44,692 nt of DNA, taken from Gammaproteobacteria bacterium (GTDB lineage Bacteria > Pseudomonadota > Gammaproteobacteria > Eutrophobiales > Eutrophobiaceae). The stretch is from positions 1 to 44,692 of the forward strand of contig JAJRTU010000022.1 of NCBI GenBank assembly GCA_024278135.1, written 5' to 3'. A model generated the notes under the pieces. The model was not told where the DNA came from and did no database searches. It saw only the letters and a list, made by a program, of their open reading frames with translations. Position numbers and translations under genes: made by a program. Below, piece by piece: positions 34,191 to 44,043 of this stretch. Each line of letters starts with the position of its first letter. Position 1 is the first letter of the stretch.

Positions 34191-36482
34191 TTATCCCTGG
34201 TTTATGTCCCGGTCCGGCAGCAGTTTTCGAATGCGGGTCACGATCTGCTCGGCTGAAAATGTGCTCTTCTCGACAATTTCTTCTACACGTCCGTTGAGGA
34301 TGCGCAGGTCCTCATCTGTCAGATCCTTTGCCGTCAGGACAATCACGGGGATGTCCTGCCTCTCGGGACGGGAACGCATCTCATACAGGAAGTCAAAACC
34401 GTCCATGACGGGCATAAGGAGATCCAGCAAGATCAGATCCGGCCGGGACTTGTCGAGTTGTTCCAGTGCGTCGCGGCCATTTTTGGCCTCGATGATTTTC
34501 CAGCCGGCCTTATCGAGCGTGTGCGCCATGACATTCCGGGTATCTTCATCATCCTCCACCAGTAGCACGACACTGTCTTTACCGGCCTGCTGGAAATTCT
34601 CCAGCGCCTGGTGCAGCAGCTCGCGGTCAACTGGTTTGGTGAGATAGTCGCTGGCGCCGAGCGAGAAACCGCGTGATCTGTCATCCATCATGGTCAGCAT
34701 GATTACGGGTATCTTGCGCAGTACCGGGTCGGCCTTCAGTGCGCGCAGCACCGACCAGCCATCCATTTCCGGCATCATGACATCCAGGGTGATGGCGGCA
34801 GGTTGTACCTGGTGCGCAAGACGAAGACCCTGCTCACCGTTACCCGCTGTGACGACGCCGAAACCGTCTTTTCTCAAAAAACGCTCGATGATCTCACAGG
34901 CCTCGGGATCATCATCAATGACCAGTATCGTCGCGCCGTGGCCGGCTTCGCGAAGCGCTTCCAGATCCGTTTCAGTTACTGCGGGTGTCGTATCGACAGG
35001 AGCGTGTTGCAGTTCTGTCCCTGGCAGGATGGCGGGAATACGCATGGTAAAGGTAGAACCTTCGCCCAGGGTGCTATGCACACTGAGGTCACCTCCCAGC
35101 AATTGGCAGAAGCGTCGTGAGATCGCGAGCCCCAGCCCGGTGCCACCGTAATCCCGTGTCGTCGATCCGTCTGCCTGGGCAAATTCCTCGAAGACCTTGT
35201 CGAGCTTGTCCTCTGCGATGCCGATCCCGCTGTCGCTGACCGCCAGAGTCAGCCAGTTTGTACCGGCCTCTACAGTGTGGCTGACGTGCAGGGTGATGGT
35301 GCCGGCATGAGTGAATTTTGCCGCGTTGGACAGCAGGTTAAACAGTGTCTGGCGTACCTTGGTCAGGTCCTGGTGGGCAATGCCCAGCTGCCGGCCACGT
35401 TCGACAGACAAGGTGTTGTTGTTCTTCTCCATCAAGGGGAGAGTAGTGGCGCAGACCTCGTCGATCAGGTTGTCCAGGTTAATATCTTCTGCAAAGGCCT
35501 CCATCTTGCCGGATTCCACCTTGGCAAGGTCGAGTACATCGTTGATGAGTGCCAGCAGGTGGGTGCCTGCCTGGTTGATCTTTTTCAGGTCCGGGACGAA
35601 ATCCTCCTGGCCCAGATCCTCGGCTTCTTCAATCAGCATCTCGCTGTAACCGAGGATGGCATTCATCGGGGTGCGCAGCTCGTGACTCATGTTGGCGAGG
35701 AACTCGCTTTTGGCCTGGTTGGCGGTTTCCGCGGCTTCTTTCGCTTCAGCCAGTTCCCTTTCATGGGCCTGGGATGCGCGCATGTAGGTACGGAACATGC
35801 GGTAGACAAAATACAGGATTAACTTGAGGATCAGGATCTCGACGACGGCCGTAACTACCAGCGCATAATAGGCCATTGTGGAGTTCTTCTGCGCGGAGTC
35901 ATAGACCTCCTGGCTGAGTGTGACGAGGCTGTGGCTGAACCTCGCCAGTGCCGTCTGCAGTGTCTCGTAGTATTGTTTTTCCTGTCGGGTGACGCTGATG
36001 AAGGCCGCTACGCGGACGCCTTGTTCAATGTAATAGCGGGTTTTGGATAAAGCCGTACGATAATCCTGCCAGGCTGACTGTATGTCCTGGATTTCCTTAT
36101 GACGGAATATTTCATCGTCCCCCTCATCGAGTCGTTTGCTCCAGTCTGCCAGGTGCAGATCCAGCTCGTCGATGCGCTGGTCGAGTTGGCGCTGGGTCTG
36201 TTCGACCAGTGTCTGGTTGGGTGCCAGCACCAGTTCCATGGACAACATCCGAATGTCGGCGACGGGTGTGGCTATCTCCTGTGCCAGTGCGTCCAGGCTG
36301 CCCGCGGTAAGATGGGCGGTGACGATGGATTGATCAACATCTTCCAGGTTTGACAGGTTGTACAGGCTCTGCGCGATCAGGATGATGGAGGCACAAATCA
36401 GCAGTACGATAATACGCCGGGACAGAGAACGTTCCCGTCTCAGGTCCTCCTGCAATTCGCTCCGGATAGTGTCGTCGTTCAT
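34191..36482 (-). CDS. Hybrid histidine kinase with two receiver domains
   Basis: A 763-residue inner-membrane sensor. TM1 23-41, a periplasmic helical domain (45-203), TM2 205-229, a short coiled linker, then HisKA (phospho-His H267 in [11 protein letters not shown]), HATPase with N box [17 protein letters not shown] and GGTGLGL, and two receivers. Receiver 1: [26 protein letters not shown]. Receiver 2: [23 protein letters not shown]; at the Lys site it has VEKS. No DNA-binding output. Its ATG overlaps the stop of a periplasmic binding protein gene (ATGA), so the binding protein is the likely ligand-sensing partner (inference). Confidence 0.92.
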   Translation of the reverse strand: MNDDTIRSELQEDLRRERSLSRRIIVLLICASIILIAQSLYNLSNLEDVDQSIVTAHLTAGSLDALAQEIATPVADIRMLSMELVLAPNQTLVEQTQRQLDQRIDELDLHLADWSKRLDEGDDEIFRHKEIQDIQSAWQDYRTALSKTRYYIEQGVRVAAFISVTRQEKQYYETLQTALARFSHSLVTLSQEVYDSAQKNSTMAYYALVVTAVVEILILKLILYFVYRMFRTYMRASQAHERELAEAKEAAETANQAKSEFLANMSHELRTPMNAILGYSEMLIEEAEDLGQEDFVPDLKKINQAGTHLLALINDVLDLAKVESGKMEAFAEDINLDNLIDEVCATTLPLMEKNNNTLSVERGRQLGIAHQDLTKVRQTLFNLLSNAAKFTHAGTITLHVSHTVEAGTNWLTLAVSDSGIGIAEDKLDKVFEEFAQADGSTTRDYGGTGLGLAISRRFCQLLGGDLSVHSTLGEGSTFTMRIPAILPGTELQHAPVDTTPAVTETDLEALREAGHGATILVIDDDPEACEIIERFLRKDGFGVVTAGNGEQGLRLAHQVQPAAITLDVMMPEMDGWSVLRALKADPVLRKIPVIMLTMMDDRSRGFSLGASDYLTKPVDRELLHQALENFQQAGKDSVVLLVEDDEDTRNVMAHTLDKAGWKIIEAKNGRDALEQLDKSRPDLILLDLLMPVMDGFDFLYEMRSRPERQDIPVIVLTAKDLTDEDLRILNGRVEEIVEKSTFSAEQIVTRIRKLLPDRDINQG

Positions 36483-38227
36483 GGTGACGGCGCCTGAAAG
36501 TTTTGCCGGTTGATACGCAGGGGTTGTTTGCGTGGCTGTGGATATTCATGTTCACCGCGCACTGACCAGTGCAGGTTTGTTACCTGCAGATCGCGCAGGT
36601 AGACAAAGGCGGAGCGGCCGGGGTTGAACAGCACCTCTTTGTTTACCGCGTAGATATTATTCGGGTTAGGCAGGAATACCATGTAGTTGTGCTCGTAGAC
36701 ATAGCGGATAAAATCGGCAAGCAGGGGTACGTAGGTTTCCGATTCGACATTGGTCTGTACCAGTCGATCGGCGTAGCTGTCGAGTTCTTCATTGGGCGGT
36801 ATGGTCGACCAGGCCCCGAACGGGCGGTAGACAAAGAATGCGGACCAGGGATGTTTGTACCAGTCGTAGTTGCCCCACAGCAGCAGGTCCCAGTCCTGCC
36901 GGTTTTTGTTTTCCCAGGTCGCGAACAACTGGCCGAATACCTGTTTCTCACTGGCGACTACCTCTGCTTTCAGATCGATGTTGACCTGTTCCAGGAAGTA
37001 CTGGATATCGCGAATCAGGAACAGGAAGCTCTCCTGTGCCAGCAGGGACAATTGCAATGGCTGTTGCGGATCCAGACCATTCTCACGCTGGTAGTCCTGT
37101 ACCTGCCGACGCAGATTTTCAGTGCTGTCGTCACGTGTTTCTGAGTACTGTTTGAAATAGCCATCCAGCGAATCGATGGCGTCCGCTACCCGGTAGAAGT
37201 TGGGTGACACCATGGTCGGGGACAGCGACCCCTCACCGAGCATGGACAGGTTGAGCAGATACTCCTGGTCGATCGCATGATTGATCACGTAACGGATACG
37301 CTCGTCACGGATAGCCGGGTTGCCATTGAGCATGTTGAAGTGCATGGCATAGTTGTTCATCGATGGTGATACGGCGAGCCTGGCATAAGGGGAGAGCACC
37401 GTTTCCACCTGGTCCGCGAAAGGGACCGGAGTAATATCGATGTCACCCTCGCTGAACAGCGCCAGGTTCCGGGCTTCATTTATCTCCAGACCTGTGTATA
37501 TGGTGATGGTTTCAACCTTGGGCTTGTCGTCGCCCCAGTAGCCGGGGTTGGCCCTGAGGACCACCTTTGGCGTGCTGCGGTCACCCTCGATATAGCCCTC
37601 GCTGAGGATGTAGGGCCCCAGCCCCCAGGGTCCCGGTTCAGCCAGGTTCGGGGCGGTGGGTTTTCCATTCCAGCCATATTTTTCAAGATAGGACGGAGTG
37701 TAAAACTGCAGCCAGATGGCATCATGCAGGAACACGCCATAGGGCTCACTCAGGAAAAATCGCACCCTGTAGTCATCCACCTTCTCGACTCGTTCGAATA
37801 TTTTGTTGAATTTGGTGTAGGTGTAAGGTTGCTTCTTGAAATAACCCATATTAAGCAGTACTGAATCCGCATTGAACGGGGTGCCATCCTGGAAATTCAC
37901 GCCTTCACGCAATTGAAACTCCCAGATCCTGTCATCGATGCTGTGATGGCTGACAGCGAGATCGTACTGCCAGCCTTTTTCGTTGTTGGCCGGCCGTACC
38001 AGGGAGGCATTGATAGCGTGGGAAATGGCAAGGTAAGGCAGGTTGGGCAGGAATATTTTGACGTGGGAGTCACTCACCAGCTCACCGCTCACCGCATCCG
38101 GGGCAGGGTCGGTGGCAAGGCCGATATCCGGCGGCGCGGACGGTGTGAATGGTGTAGCTACCGACTGTGGGCCGGTAAAAAGAACAACAACAAGCAGGAA
38201 AAACCGAGAGGAAACGATGGAAATCAA
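36479..38227 (-). CDS. Periplasmic family 5 (oligopeptide/nickel-type) substrate-binding protein
   Basis: A 582-residue secreted protein. Signal peptide [20 protein letters not shown], then the SBP family 5 body: [77 protein letters not shown] and [20 protein letters not shown]. The C-terminal lobe ([20 protein letters not shown]) is typical. No ABC permease or ATPase genes are adjacent; the only coupled gene is a histidine kinase. It therefore probably feeds a signal rather than a transporter. Ligand unknown. Confidence 0.9.
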   Translation of the reverse strand: MISIVSSRFFLLVVVLFTGPQSVATPFTPSAPPDIGLATDPAPDAVSGELVSDSHVKIFLPNLPYLAISHAINASLVRPANNEKGWQYDLAVSHHSIDDRIWEFQLREGVNFQDGTPFNADSVLLNMGYFKKQPYTYTKFNKIFERVEKVDDYRVRFFLSEPYGVFLHDAIWLQFYTPSYLEKYGWNGKPTAPNLAEPGPWGLGPYILSEGYIEGDRSTPKVVLRANPGYWGDDKPKVETITIYTGLEINEARNLALFSEGDIDITPVPFADQVETVLSPYARLAVSPSMNNYAMHFNMLNGNPAIRDERIRYVINHAIDQEYLLNLSMLGEGSLSPTMVSPNFYRVADAIDSLDGYFKQYSETRDDSTENLRRQVQDYQRENGLDPQQPLQLSLLAQESFLFLIRDIQYFLEQVNIDLKAEVVASEKQVFGQLFATWENKNRQDWDLLLWGNYDWYKHPWSAFFVYRPFGAWSTIPPNEELDSYADRLVQTNVESETYVPLLADFIRYVYEHNYMVFLPNPNNIYAVNKEVLFNPGRSAFVYLRDLQVTNLHWSVRGEHEYPQPRKQPLRINRQNFQAPSP

Positions 38228-38461
38228 AGGATATCAGTCTAGTCACACCAGGATAGTGTGAGCATACCCCCCGGTATCCGGAAATCCAACTAAAACTGCG
38301 CCGTCGCCATTGATTACGGGTTTTGTTCCGGAGCGGTTCTGTCCCGCAAGCCGCACCTGATATCAGGAATAAATCGGCCGGCCAGGGTAGCAAAACCGGT
38401 GGCTTGAACTATAAATAGGGCAGGCAGGAGAACTGTCAAATCCCGCAGGGAGGGCATAGTC
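38228..38461. other. Divergent intergenic region
   Basis: Promoters for the leftward binding-protein operon and the rightward DUF2235 gene must both lie here. I see no convincing -35/-10 pair or long dyad. Confidence 0.5.
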
Positions 38462-39814
38462 ATGGCAAAAAGAATTATCCTTTGTTTTGACGGGACCTGG
38501 AATGAGCCAGAGACCCTTAAGGACAACCGGGTTAACCCCACTAATGTATTGAAATTCGTACGCGCAATCAGTCCATGCGATAAAACGAATTGTGAGCAGG
38601 TGGTCTACTATGAGACGGGTGTCGGCACGGGGGGCATGGGTCAACTGGACAAGCTCATCGGTGGCGGAACCGGGCTGGGGATTTCGGCCAATATTCACGC
38701 GGGCTACCGGTTCCTGGCAAACAATTACAATAAAGGCGATGACATATTTGTGCTCGGGTTCAGTCGTGGCGCCTATACAGCGCGTTCCCTGGTCGGCATG
38801 ATCAGTTGCGTCGGTTTATTGAAAAAAGCAGACATGGAGTTTGTTCCACAGGCCTATGCCTACTACCGTACCGAACCGGACAAGCGTTCTGCTTCCCGGC
38901 ACCATACCCTGATTACACAGCTGCTGGAAAGCCGGCAGCCTGACATAAAATTTATGGGGGTGTGGGATACCGTGGGTGCACTGGGCGCACCGACACCCTT
39001 GCTCGGAAAAATAAGTAAAAAACTCTGGGTCGGGTTCCACGACACAACACTCAGTGCGTTGGTCGAACATGCCTGTCAGGCGCTGGCTATCGACGAGCGG
39101 CGCGGGCCATTTCAGCCGGCGTTGTGGGAGCAAGACAATGGACGCACACAGGTGCAGCAGGTGTGGTTCGCAGGTGTGCACTCGAATGTGGGTGGGGGCT
39201 ACCCGAACAGTGGTCTTTCAGATGTCGCGATGGAATGGATGCTCAAGCGGGCCTGCGAATGTGGTCTTACCATCGATGATGAATTCTGTCTGAAAAAATT
39301 GCAGCCTGATCCATTGGGGAAGGCGATGGATTCCTATTCGCTGGGCTATCGTATGCTGGAGAAACTTCGCGTCCCGCCATATATAAGGCCGATCGGTAAT
39401 TCAGGGCTCGGCGAAATGATTCATGAAAGTGTGATAGAAAGGCTGCAGGATTCCCGGCTGCGGTACCGGCCTGCGAATCTGATCGGTGAATCGGCAAACC
39501 TTGACGGCTTATTGACAGAAACCGGTGATCACACCTGCCTGGATGTATTTGGCAAGGCTTTGCCTGTTTGTCGGAAACGGGAAGCTACCCGGCATCCGCT
39601 GGAAAAAATGACAGGCAGACTCAGTATTGATGGCCAGCCGGAACGTATTTGCGAGCTGATTGATTTCAGCCCGCTGGGTGGCGTGAAGATCACGGCGGAT
39701 GCGGGCCTGGAGCCAGGCATCAACGCCACGCTGGAAAGCGACATCACGGGCCGGCAGCCGGTCACCATGGTGTGGCGCAATGGTGAATGTATGGGACTGA
39801 AGTTCGCGGCCTGA
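38462..39814 (+). CDS. DUF2235 alpha/beta-hydrolase (Tle1-like phospholipase fold)
   Basis: A 450-residue protein. IILCFDGTWNEPE at the start and LGFSRGAYTARSLVGMI (nucleophile S101 in GFSRG) are diagnostic of DUF2235. FMGVWDTVGALG gives the Asp and FAGVHSNVGGGYP the His, so the triad is complete. Type VI secretion phospholipase effectors (Tle1) share this fold, but no VgrG, PAAR or other secretion genes are near, no signal peptide is present, and many DUF2235 proteins are not effectors. The last 60 residues (GVKITADAGLEPGINATLES) look like a small beta appendage. Gap to the amylase is 25 bp. Confidence 0.88.
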   Translation: MAKRIILCFDGTWNEPETLKDNRVNPTNVLKFVRAISPCDKTNCEQVVYYETGVGTGGMGQLDKLIGGGTGLGISANIHAGYRFLANNYNKGDDIFVLGFSRGAYTARSLVGMISCVGLLKKADMEFVPQAYAYYRTEPDKRSASRHHTLITQLLESRQPDIKFMGVWDTVGALGAPTPLLGKISKKLWVGFHDTTLSALVEHACQALAIDERRGPFQPALWEQDNGRTQVQQVWFAGVHSNVGGGYPNSGLSDVAMEWMLKRACECGLTIDDEFCLKKLQPDPLGKAMDSYSLGYRMLEKLRVPPYIRPIGNSGLGEMIHESVIERLQDSRLRYRPANLIGESANLDGLLTETGDHTCLDVFGKALPVCRKREATRHPLEKMTGRLSIDGQPERICELIDFSPLGGVKITADAGLEPGINATLESDITGRQPVTMVWRNGECMGLKFAA

Positions 39815-39839
39815 AGATAACTCACTGGAGGAGAATGTT

Positions 39840-41558
39840 ATGACCAACGGATTGCACACAGTGGCCAATCTTGATTTTTTTCCGCAGCAGTCACTGCATC
39901 CTTCGCCACTGGACTGGCGCGACCAGTTTATCTACTTTTTGCTGGTAGACCGCTTCGACAATAATGCGCCCAACCTGCCGCCCTTTGATCCGGCGCAGGG
40001 TGGGCAGGGGCGTAGCCCTGTCCAGGGACATCGTTTCCAGGGCGGCAATCTGAAAGGAATCAGGCGTCGGCTTGAGTATATTCGCGACCTGGGTTGCACA
40101 ACGGTCTGGTTAAGTCCCGTGCTCAAGAACCGGCTCGATCTGGCGGATTCCTACCACGGTTACGGCATCCAGGACTTTCTCGAAGTCGATCCGCGTTTCG
40201 GCACGCTGCAGGACTTGCAGGACCTGACCAGCGCTGCTCACGAGTTGGGTATGTACGTCATCCTTGATGTGGTCCTGAACCACGCCGGTGATGTCTGGAG
40301 CTACCCGGATGACAAGCCCTATTATTTCTACCAGGACCAGACCTTCCCGTTCGGTGACTGGCGCGAGGCTGATGCGGCGCCGGGTTACCAGGACGATGAC
40401 GCCGTGTGGCCACAGGAGCTGCAAACTCCCGATGCCTTCAAGCGCCGCGGTCAGATCCGCAACTGGAACGACCAGGTTGAAGCGCGCGATGGTGATTTCC
40501 TGAGCCTGAAAGAACTGGACCTGCCACGCCACGCGGTGCTTGATACCCTGATCAAAGTATACAAGTACTGGATCGCAACGGCTGATCTTGATGGCTTCCG
40601 CATTGATACTGTGAAGCACATGGAGGACTCCGCGACGGCCATTTTCTGTAACGCCATGCGGGAATACGCACAGCGTGTCGGCAAACATAATTTCTTTATG
40701 TTTGGTGAGATTGTTGCAGATGACCGCACCATTCAGAAATACCTGGGCCGTAACAGTCGTATCGAAGGTACCAGTGAACGTTTCCCGGCACTTGATGCAG
40801 CGCTGGACTTCCCGCTCTATTTCACCCTTGAAGAAGTGATCAAGGGCTTTGCCGGCCCGGCTTTTCTGCGCTATCGCTATGAAGCTTTCCGCAGTAACTA
40901 CAGCGATCATGGCGAAGCCGGCCGTTACTTCGTGACGTTTGTCGATAACCACGATCAGATGAGCCGTCCCTATCGGCGCTTCATGCATAACAACCCCGTT
41001 CCGCAACAGGCCGTGCTGGCCATGGCCTATTTGCTGACCAGCCAGGGCATTCCCTGTATCTATTATGGCACTGAGCAGGGGTTTGACGGTGGCGGCCCGG
41101 ATGACAGCTATGTGCGGGAGTGTATGTTTGGCGGGGAGTGGGGAGCTTTCGATTCCACCGGCCGGCATTTCTTTAATCCGAAACATGAAATCTACCGTGG
41201 CATCAGTGCAATTGCCCGCCTGCGTGTCCAACAGCCGGCCTTACGTTATGGCAGGCAGTATTTCCGGGAAATTTCGGGTGATGGTGAAAATTTTGGTCAC
41301 CCCATTGACGGGCGCTGTACGCTGGCCTATTCACGCATCCTGGACACCGAGGAAGTACTGATTGCCCTTAACCTGGACAGCCAGACGCGCAACGACCATA
41401 TCACGGTTGATACTGAACTGAGTGCGCCGGGCAGCATGCTTCAAAACCTGCTGGACCCCGGGCAACAGGTGCAGGTAATGGACACAGGTGGTCGGGCACA
41501 TGTACAACTGGAACTGCCACCATACAGTTACGCTATCCTGACAGCCACAGGCATGTAA
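39840..41558 (+). CDS. GH13 alpha-amylase-family glycoside hydrolase
   Basis: A 572-residue cytoplasmic (no signal peptide) GH13 enzyme. Conserved regions: VILDVVLNHAGD (region I), DGFRIDTVKH with nucleophile Asp (II), FMFGEIVADD with acid-base Glu (III), FVDNHDQMSR with the third Asp (IV). A C-terminal beta domain (VLIALNLDSQTRNDHITVDT, ending PPYSYAILTATG) follows. It acts on alpha-1,4/1,6-glucans or on trehalose/sucrose-type sugars; exact specificity cannot be told. GGAGGAG upstream of the start. Probably cotranscribed with the DUF2235 gene. Confidence 0.92.
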   Translation: MTNGLHTVANLDFFPQQSLHPSPLDWRDQFIYFLLVDRFDNNAPNLPPFDPAQGGQGRSPVQGHRFQGGNLKGIRRRLEYIRDLGCTTVWLSPVLKNRLDLADSYHGYGIQDFLEVDPRFGTLQDLQDLTSAAHELGMYVILDVVLNHAGDVWSYPDDKPYYFYQDQTFPFGDWREADAAPGYQDDDAVWPQELQTPDAFKRRGQIRNWNDQVEARDGDFLSLKELDLPRHAVLDTLIKVYKYWIATADLDGFRIDTVKHMEDSATAIFCNAMREYAQRVGKHNFFMFGEIVADDRTIQKYLGRNSRIEGTSERFPALDAALDFPLYFTLEEVIKGFAGPAFLRYRYEAFRSNYSDHGEAGRYFVTFVDNHDQMSRPYRRFMHNNPVPQQAVLAMAYLLTSQGIPCIYYGTEQGFDGGGPDDSYVRECMFGGEWGAFDSTGRHFFNPKHEIYRGISAIARLRVQQPALRYGRQYFREISGDGENFGHPIDGRCTLAYSRILDTEEVLIALNLDSQTRNDHITVDTELSAPGSMLQNLLDPGQQVQVMDTGGRAHVQLELPPYSYAILTATGM

Positions 41559-41591
41559 CCTGTACTGCCCTGTACTTTTCTTCAGATACTG

Positions 41592-43955
41592 ATGAACACG
41601 TTTATGGTAATAATGTTGCGTATGAAGGCTGCGATGCAATCCGACTCGTCCAAAAGCGTTAATCAGTTCAGCTTTATAGAGTTTTCTATTTTTTCTGCAA
41701 TAGTGTGGACATTGCTGATTATGCTGTCTGTCGGCTGGAATTTGTCCCTGCTTCGCGCCCAGGCGGTGGGCCTTGCCACCCAGGAAGCCAGGGCCAACTG
41801 GAACAAGGACCAGGCTTTCAGGCGTTGGGCAACCCGCCACGGCGGGTTGTATGTACGACCTGACGAGCGCACACCACCCAATCCCTATCTGTCTCATCTA
41901 CCCTATCGGGATGTGGAAACCACCGACGGGGTCAAGCTGACGTTGATGAACCCTGCCTACATGATGAGCCAGATGACAAAGGAATTTGAGGAGATGTACG
42001 GCATCAAGGGGCGAATTACCGGCAAGGTATTGCTCAATCCCGCGAACAAACCCGACGCCTGGGAACTGGCGGCCCTCGAGCGTTTTGACGAGGGTGAAAA
42101 AGAGGTCACTGAATTAAGCGATATTGAGGGCGCTCCTTATCTAAGGCTGATGAAGCCGATGATCATGCGGCCCGGTTGCGTGGCCTGCCATGGTCACCTG
42201 GGATTCAAGGTGGGCGATATTCGTGGTGGTGTCAGTATATCGATACCCCTATTACCCTACATGCTTGCAGAAAAATCCAGCCGGAATTTTCTGCTTGCCT
42301 CCCATGCAGGTATCTGGGGGCTTGGATTACTCGGTATAGGGTTCTTTGCCCAGAGAAGCCGGCAGCGGGCAATTGAGCAACGACTGGTGGATAAAACCCT
42401 GTCAAGATCGACAGCGGTTATAAAAGAAAGAGAGCAACAGATCAGTGATTTGCTGAATTCCACCGCAGAGGGTATCTACGGTCTGGATATGGAAGGTAAT
42501 TGCACCCTTGCCAATCCCGCCTGCGTTGAGTTGCTGGGATTCACCAGTGCAGATGAACTTATCGGTAAAAATATGCATGCACTGATACACCACAGCCATG
42601 AAGATGGTTCGGTGTACGAACTGGACCGGTGTGGTATCTATAAATCATTTAAAACAAATTCAGAAATTCACTGCAACACCGAAGTGTTCTGGCGTGCCGA
42701 CGGCAGCTGTTTCCCGGTCGAATACTGGGCGTACCCGATTTTAAGGGATGACAAGGTCAGCGGAACAGTAGTCACCTTTATTGATATTTCCGAACGCTTA
42801 AGAACCGAGCAGATATTGCGCCGCAGCCAGAAAATGGATGCACTTGGCCAGCTCACCGGTGGTATTGCCCACGATTTCAATAACCAGTTGGGTATCGTCA
42901 GCGGCTACCTGGAAATCCTGGAAGAGAATAACGAGGATAACCAGAAGGCGCGTCAATGGATTGCCGCCTCCCGTAAAGCCACCAGGCGCTGTGTTGATCT
43001 TACCCGGCAATTGCTTAACTTTTCGCGGCAGCAACAGGTCAATACTGAACTGATTGATTTTTCCCGGGAGATGAACGAACTCAGGGAGCTTATCCAGCGC
43101 ACGGTAACGCCGGCAGTGGAGGTTATCTACGATATTGCAGAGGATTTATGGCCCGTTAAAACCAGTCGTGGTGACCTGGAAGATGCCCTGTTAAACCTGG
43201 TCATCAATGCGCGGGATGCAATGCCAGAGGGTGGCACGCTGACAATAAGCATGTGCAACAAGGTGCTGTCGAAACATGAATTCGGCAACGAGGAAATCCA
43301 GCCTGGCGACTACGTGGTGATTGCGGTCAGTGATTCTGGCAGTGGAATTCCCAGGGATATTCAGGAGCACATTTTCGATCCCTTCTTTTCTACCAAGGAA
43401 GTTGGCAAGGGTACCGGCCTTGGCATGTCCATGGTATACGGTTTTGTTAAACGCAACCGGGGCTGTATCAACCTGTATTCAGAACCCGGTGAAGGCACCC
43501 GTATTAATATGTATTTCCCGCGCGGTGTGGAAGGCGATGCACAACAGGCTGAAAACCGGAAAAAAGAAAAAATGGAAGCCAGGGGTCGGAATGAAACTGT
43601 TCTGGTGGTGGAGGACGAAGCGCATCTGCGTGAACTGGCACTTGAAATACTGGACTCTCGAGGCTATCGGGCGCTGTCTGCAGAAAATGGCGATACAGCC
43701 ATCGATATTTTACGCGGGGAAGCACATATAGACCTGTTGTTTTGCGATATTGTTATGCCCGGTGGCATGAATGGTTACCAGGTTGCGGAACAAGCCGGGG
43801 CGTTGCGTCCCGGTATAAAAGTTCAGCTCACTTCAGGCCTGGCAGATATAGCTTCGGTCAATACACAACAGACAGAATCCGGGCTGAACATTTTACAAAA
43901 GCCCTACAGTCGGTCTGATTTGATAAATTGCATCAATAAAAACTTTGGTCGTTAG
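41592..43955 (+). CDS. DUF3365 heme-sensor / PAS hybrid histidine kinase
   Basis: 787 residues: TM1 at about 31-50 (FSIFSAIVWTLLIMLSVGWN), a periplasmic DUF3365/Tll0287-like domain with c-type heme motif C196-VAC199-H200, TM2 (about 232-253), a PAS domain (about 285-400: LNSTAEGIYGLDMEGNCTLA), HisKA with the phospho-His in GGIAHDFNNQLGIV, HATPase (NLVINARDAM, DSGSGIP, GKGTGLGMSM) and a C-terminal receiver (TVLVVEDEAHLRE, LLFCDIVMPGGMNG, LQKPYSR). The NtrB-type H box and terminal receiver are typical of this class. The start could be the ATG at 41592 or 41634. A receiver-EAL gene follows and is the plausible output. It shares its sensor type with the gene at 4302-5183. Confidence 0.9.
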   Translation: MNTFMVIMLRMKAAMQSDSSKSVNQFSFIEFSIFSAIVWTLLIMLSVGWNLSLLRAQAVGLATQEARANWNKDQAFRRWATRHGGLYVRPDERTPPNPYLSHLPYRDVETTDGVKLTLMNPAYMMSQMTKEFEEMYGIKGRITGKVLLNPANKPDAWELAALERFDEGEKEVTELSDIEGAPYLRLMKPMIMRPGCVACHGHLGFKVGDIRGGVSISIPLLPYMLAEKSSRNFLLASHAGIWGLGLLGIGFFAQRSRQRAIEQRLVDKTLSRSTAVIKEREQQISDLLNSTAEGIYGLDMEGNCTLANPACVELLGFTSADELIGKNMHALIHHSHEDGSVYELDRCGIYKSFKTNSEIHCNTEVFWRADGSCFPVEYWAYPILRDDKVSGTVVTFIDISERLRTEQILRRSQKMDALGQLTGGIAHDFNNQLGIVSGYLEILEENNEDNQKARQWIAASRKATRRCVDLTRQLLNFSRQQQVNTELIDFSREMNELRELIQRTVTPAVEVIYDIAEDLWPVKTSRGDLEDALLNLVINARDAMPEGGTLTISMCNKVLSKHEFGNEEIQPGDYVVIAVSDSGSGIPRDIQEHIFDPFFSTKEVGKGTGLGMSMVYGFVKRNRGCINLYSEPGEGTRINMYFPRGVEGDAQQAENRKKEKMEARGRNETVLVVEDEAHLRELALEILDSRGYRALSAENGDTAIDILRGEAHIDLLFCDIVMPGGMNGYQVAEQAGALRPGIKVQLTSGLADIASVNTQQTESGLNILQKPYSRSDLINCINKNFGR

Positions 43956-43959
43956 TGGC

Positions 43960-44043
43960 ATGCATGGTGACCATGATAAACCCTGTCGCAAGGATGATGT
44001 ACAGCGTATTCGGCTGATGCTCGATAAGGAGACAGTGATATGA
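43960..44043 (+). CDS. Possible 27-codon ORF coupled to the receiver-EAL gene
   Basis: ATG at 43960 reads MHGDHDKPCRKDDVQRIRLM LDKETVI and ends in a TGA that overlaps the next gene's ATG (ATGA). No clear ribosome site of its own. It could be a leader peptide coupling translation, or chance. Confidence 0.25.
   Translation: MHGDHDKPCRKDDVQRIRLMLDKETVI

Noticed and set aside
38462-39814. Type VI secretion phospholipase effector
   Set aside because: The fold matches, but no VgrG, PAAR, immunity lipoprotein or secretion gene is nearby.
40110-41231. Long minus-strand open frame of 373 codons
   Set aside because: It is antisense to the GH13 gene, whose catalytic motifs are all intact on the plus strand; composition is what a mirrored coding strand gives.
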